Shown piece by piece: positions 13,019 to 14,450 of a stretch of 14,450 bases of DNA. The notes below the pieces were generated by a model, which worked only from the letters and a program-made list of their open reading frames with translations, was not told the DNA's origin and ran no database searches. Source of the DNA: Chloroflexota bacterium (GTDB lineage Bacteria; Chloroflexota; Dehalococcoidia; SAR202; UBA6927); NCBI GenBank assembly GCA_002717725.1, contig PBBT01000017.1, positions 1 to 14,450 of the forward strand. The letters are read 5' to 3'. A program made the translations under genes and the position numbers. Position 1 is the first letter of the stretch; each line of letters opens with the position of its first letter.

Positions 13019-14221
13019 TTATGAAAATTCACTTACTTCTTTAGTAATCCAATTAAAGTTAAATTTACAAAATCTCACTGAAGTGAACTGGTTTTTTGAT
13101 ACCAAATAACTACCTTCAACATCATCCAAAAATTCATTTTTGGAACCAAATTCATAGAGGCAAAAAATATCCCCCTTACTAGATTGCGCAATATCACTAT
13201 AGCCAGATGGGCCTTCTTCTATTACACGACCAAAAGACCAGGTCTCTCCATCATCTCGACTTAATTTAACAGTTAATCGCTTTCGATCTCTTGAAGAACC
13301 CGGAACAGGATCTGATATCAATTCCCCTTCATGCGTTTTTTGCAAGTTGTTAGGATTGATAAAAATCAAATAATCTTTCTTGTTTTCATCATGATTTTTA
13401 TACCTAAGTAAACTACCCATGCAAACGGATTCAAGTAGATAGTCATCAAAGCGGTTTATTTGGAATCTAAAAACACCATTATCACTAGTAACTATTAACC
13501 TCCTATTTGGAGAAGACTCTGTCCTAATATTAAACATTACTGTTCGATCATTTTTCTGAACAGCAACTGTTTCACTAGGATTGGTAATTCTGATTCCATC
13601 GAAATAATCGCCATCACTACACAATATATCTCCCATCAGCCAATTTGACCCAAAATCATCACTATAAATTACTGTAAGAATTGAAGGTCTATGCCCTAAA
13701 CGTCCAGATCCAAATTCCGTACCAGTACCATCAGACAGCCATATTGGAACAATAATTCTGCCATCGTCTAACTGAATACTATGACCAGGCCCTGTCGCGC
13801 AAACTTTCCAAGGATATTCATCACGAAAATTTTCAATCACTGAGGTGATTTCAACAGGCGAACTAAAAGTTGTGGCATCGTCGTCACTAAACATTGAAAA
13901 AACTTTAGAGTAACCAGAACAAAAAACAGCGGTAACCCGATTAGATTCAGCATGAGCGATCATAACAAAATTATTGATAGGGCCATTATCAAAATCCACG
14001 TGTGATAAAAGCAAAACAGGATCCTCAAAAGTATCCCCATCATCAACACTTTTCCTCATCAAGATATCGCTATTGTCCCAATCAGCCCCACTACCATAAC
14101 GAGCTTCTACAGTAAGTAATACTGATCCCATTTTAGTGACAACAATTCCTGGAATACGGAATTTCCCATATCTTCCCCAGCTTCCAATATTAAAGACATC
14201 TTGTTGTTCAAACATCATCAA
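13019..14221 (-). CDS. Exo-alpha-sialidase family protein (GH33-like)
   Basis: 400 residues, six-bladed propeller size. Signature FRIPG has R22. Catalytic acid/base is probably D47 (GADWDNSDIL). Asp boxes occur at SVDDGDTF (58-65), SDDDATTF (112-119), SDDFGSNW (187-194) and SRDDGETW (321-328). Likely E217 (NPSETVAV), R233 (MFNIR) and R315 (RKRLTVKLS) complete the carboxylate-binding Arg triad and the Glu partner, and Y341 with E357 lie in GYSDIAQSSKGDIFCLYE, the usual nucleophile region. It should hydrolyse terminal sialic or related acids. There is no signal peptide, so it may act in the cytoplasm or on intracellular substrates. Three ATG codons are adjacent at the start, preceded by AGGAT. 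No sialic-acid catabolism genes are in view. The relation to the BNR lipoprotein is only the shared Asp box. Confidence 0.85.
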   Translation of the reverse strand: MMMFEQQDVFNIGSWGRYGKFRIPGIVVTKMGSVLLTVEARYGSGADWDNSDILMRKSVDDGDTFEDPVLLLSHVDFDNGPINNFVMIAHAESNRVTAVFCSGYSKVFSMFSDDDATTFSSPVEITSVIENFRDEYPWKVCATGPGHSIQLDDGRIIVPIWLSDGTGTEFGSGRLGHRPSILTVIYSDDFGSNWLMGDILCSDGDYFDGIRITNPSETVAVQKNDRTVMFNIRTESSPNRRLIVTSDNGVFRFQINRFDDYLLESVCMGSLLRYKNHDENKKDYLIFINPNNLQKTHEGELISDPVPGSSRDRKRLTVKLSRDDGETWSFGRVIEEGPSGYSDIAQSSKGDIFCLYEFGSKNEFLDDVEGSYLVSKNQFTSVRFCKFNFNWITKEVSEFS

Positions 14222-14300
14222 TAATCCTATTTGTTACTAAAAGAATATATTTTAGCAACCACGAAACATGTCCTTAATTTATTAAGTCAATAAGTGATTA

Positions 14301-14450
14301 TTAATTGATTCTTTCTAGTGTGTAAACAACGTCAGTATTATTATATTTTTTATCCCATTCAACTACCCAAGAAGCTGACATTGCTGTTTGCATTTTGTCG
14401 AAATCTATTACATTTGCAATTGTAATGACTTTACACCATCCCTCTTTGTC
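14301..14450 (-). CDS. C-terminus of an unidentified gene entering from the right
   Basis: A minus-strand frame runs from the right edge for 49 codons to TAA at 14301-14303. The peptide starts DKEGWCKVITIANVIDF and ends VVYTLERIN. It looks like a small alpha/beta protein tail. The start and most of the gene lie outside. The 79-base gap to the sialidase start contains a possible TTGACT, but no cassette promoter. Confidence 0.55.
   Translation of the reverse strand, partial: DKEGWCKVITIANVIDFDKMQTAMSASWVVEWDKKYNNTDVVYTLERIN

Noticed and set aside
1..14450. tRNA, rRNA, insertion sequence or integrase genes
   Set aside because: No cloverleaf, conserved rRNA stretch, transposase or recombinase motif was found in any open frame.

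Overview
The window is bacterial DNA, AT-rich and gene-dense. Nearly every gene is on the minus strand; only two small genes (11140-11599) are on plus. It holds lipoprotein signal peptides, a 13-repeat BNR lipoprotein with a C-terminal beta domain of a kind I associate with marine Chloroflexota and archaeal surface proteins, a GH33 sialidase, TTG starts and many small membrane proteins. An uncultured Chloroflexota lineage of the SAR202/Dehalococcoidia type is my best guess. This is inference: no rRNA or other marker is present.

Layout, left to right. 1-765 (minus, runs off the left edge): a zinc-ribbon protein of unknown role. 903-2700 (minus): a compact operon of a membrane-anchored zinc-ribbon protein, a staphylococcal-nuclease-type lipoprotein and a membrane-anchored OB-fold protein. 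2701-2997: non-coding. 2998-4237 (minus): a lipoprotein with a Pro/Ala/Thr linker and a beta-helix domain, apparently one gene split by a 1-base slip. 4379-5884: a polytopic membrane protein. 5942-9190: the 1082-residue BNR lipoprotein. 9390-10379: an aldo/keto reductase of clearly higher GC, probably acquired. 10474-12944: small membrane proteins, a plus-strand zinc-ribbon gene and a SAM methyltransferase. 13019-14221: the sialidase. 14301-14450: the C-terminus of a gene entering from the right.

The main hidden structure is a dispersed promoter-leader cassette. Eight minus-strand copies sit in eight different gaps. Each has TTGACA, exactly 16 bases, then TAYYAT (TACCAT in six, TATCAT and TACTAT in the others), and most continue into a shared leader ending in GGAG and the start codon. 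Behind the -35 lie three families of shared boxes (A, B, C). Box A also exists as an orphan at 9309, and its far end matches the 3' tail of the plus-strand gene ending at 11599. Two plus-strand genes carry a second duplicated promoter placed for leaderless or nearly leaderless transcription. The gene cores differ (nuclease, reductase, methyltransferase, membrane proteins) while 5' leaders and some tails are shared, so the region looks assembled from reused control modules, with small paralogous families (FDPTKK proteins, C-x2-C-x3-N-x6-C-x2-C zinc ribbons) spread among them.

Most encoded products appear to be envelope or surface proteins: four lipoprotein or anchored proteins, several single-span proteins and one polytopic protein. 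Nucleic-acid scavenging (nuclease plus OB-fold) and glycan binding or cleavage (BNR protein, beta-helix, sialidase) are plausible themes. No complete metabolic pathway is visible.
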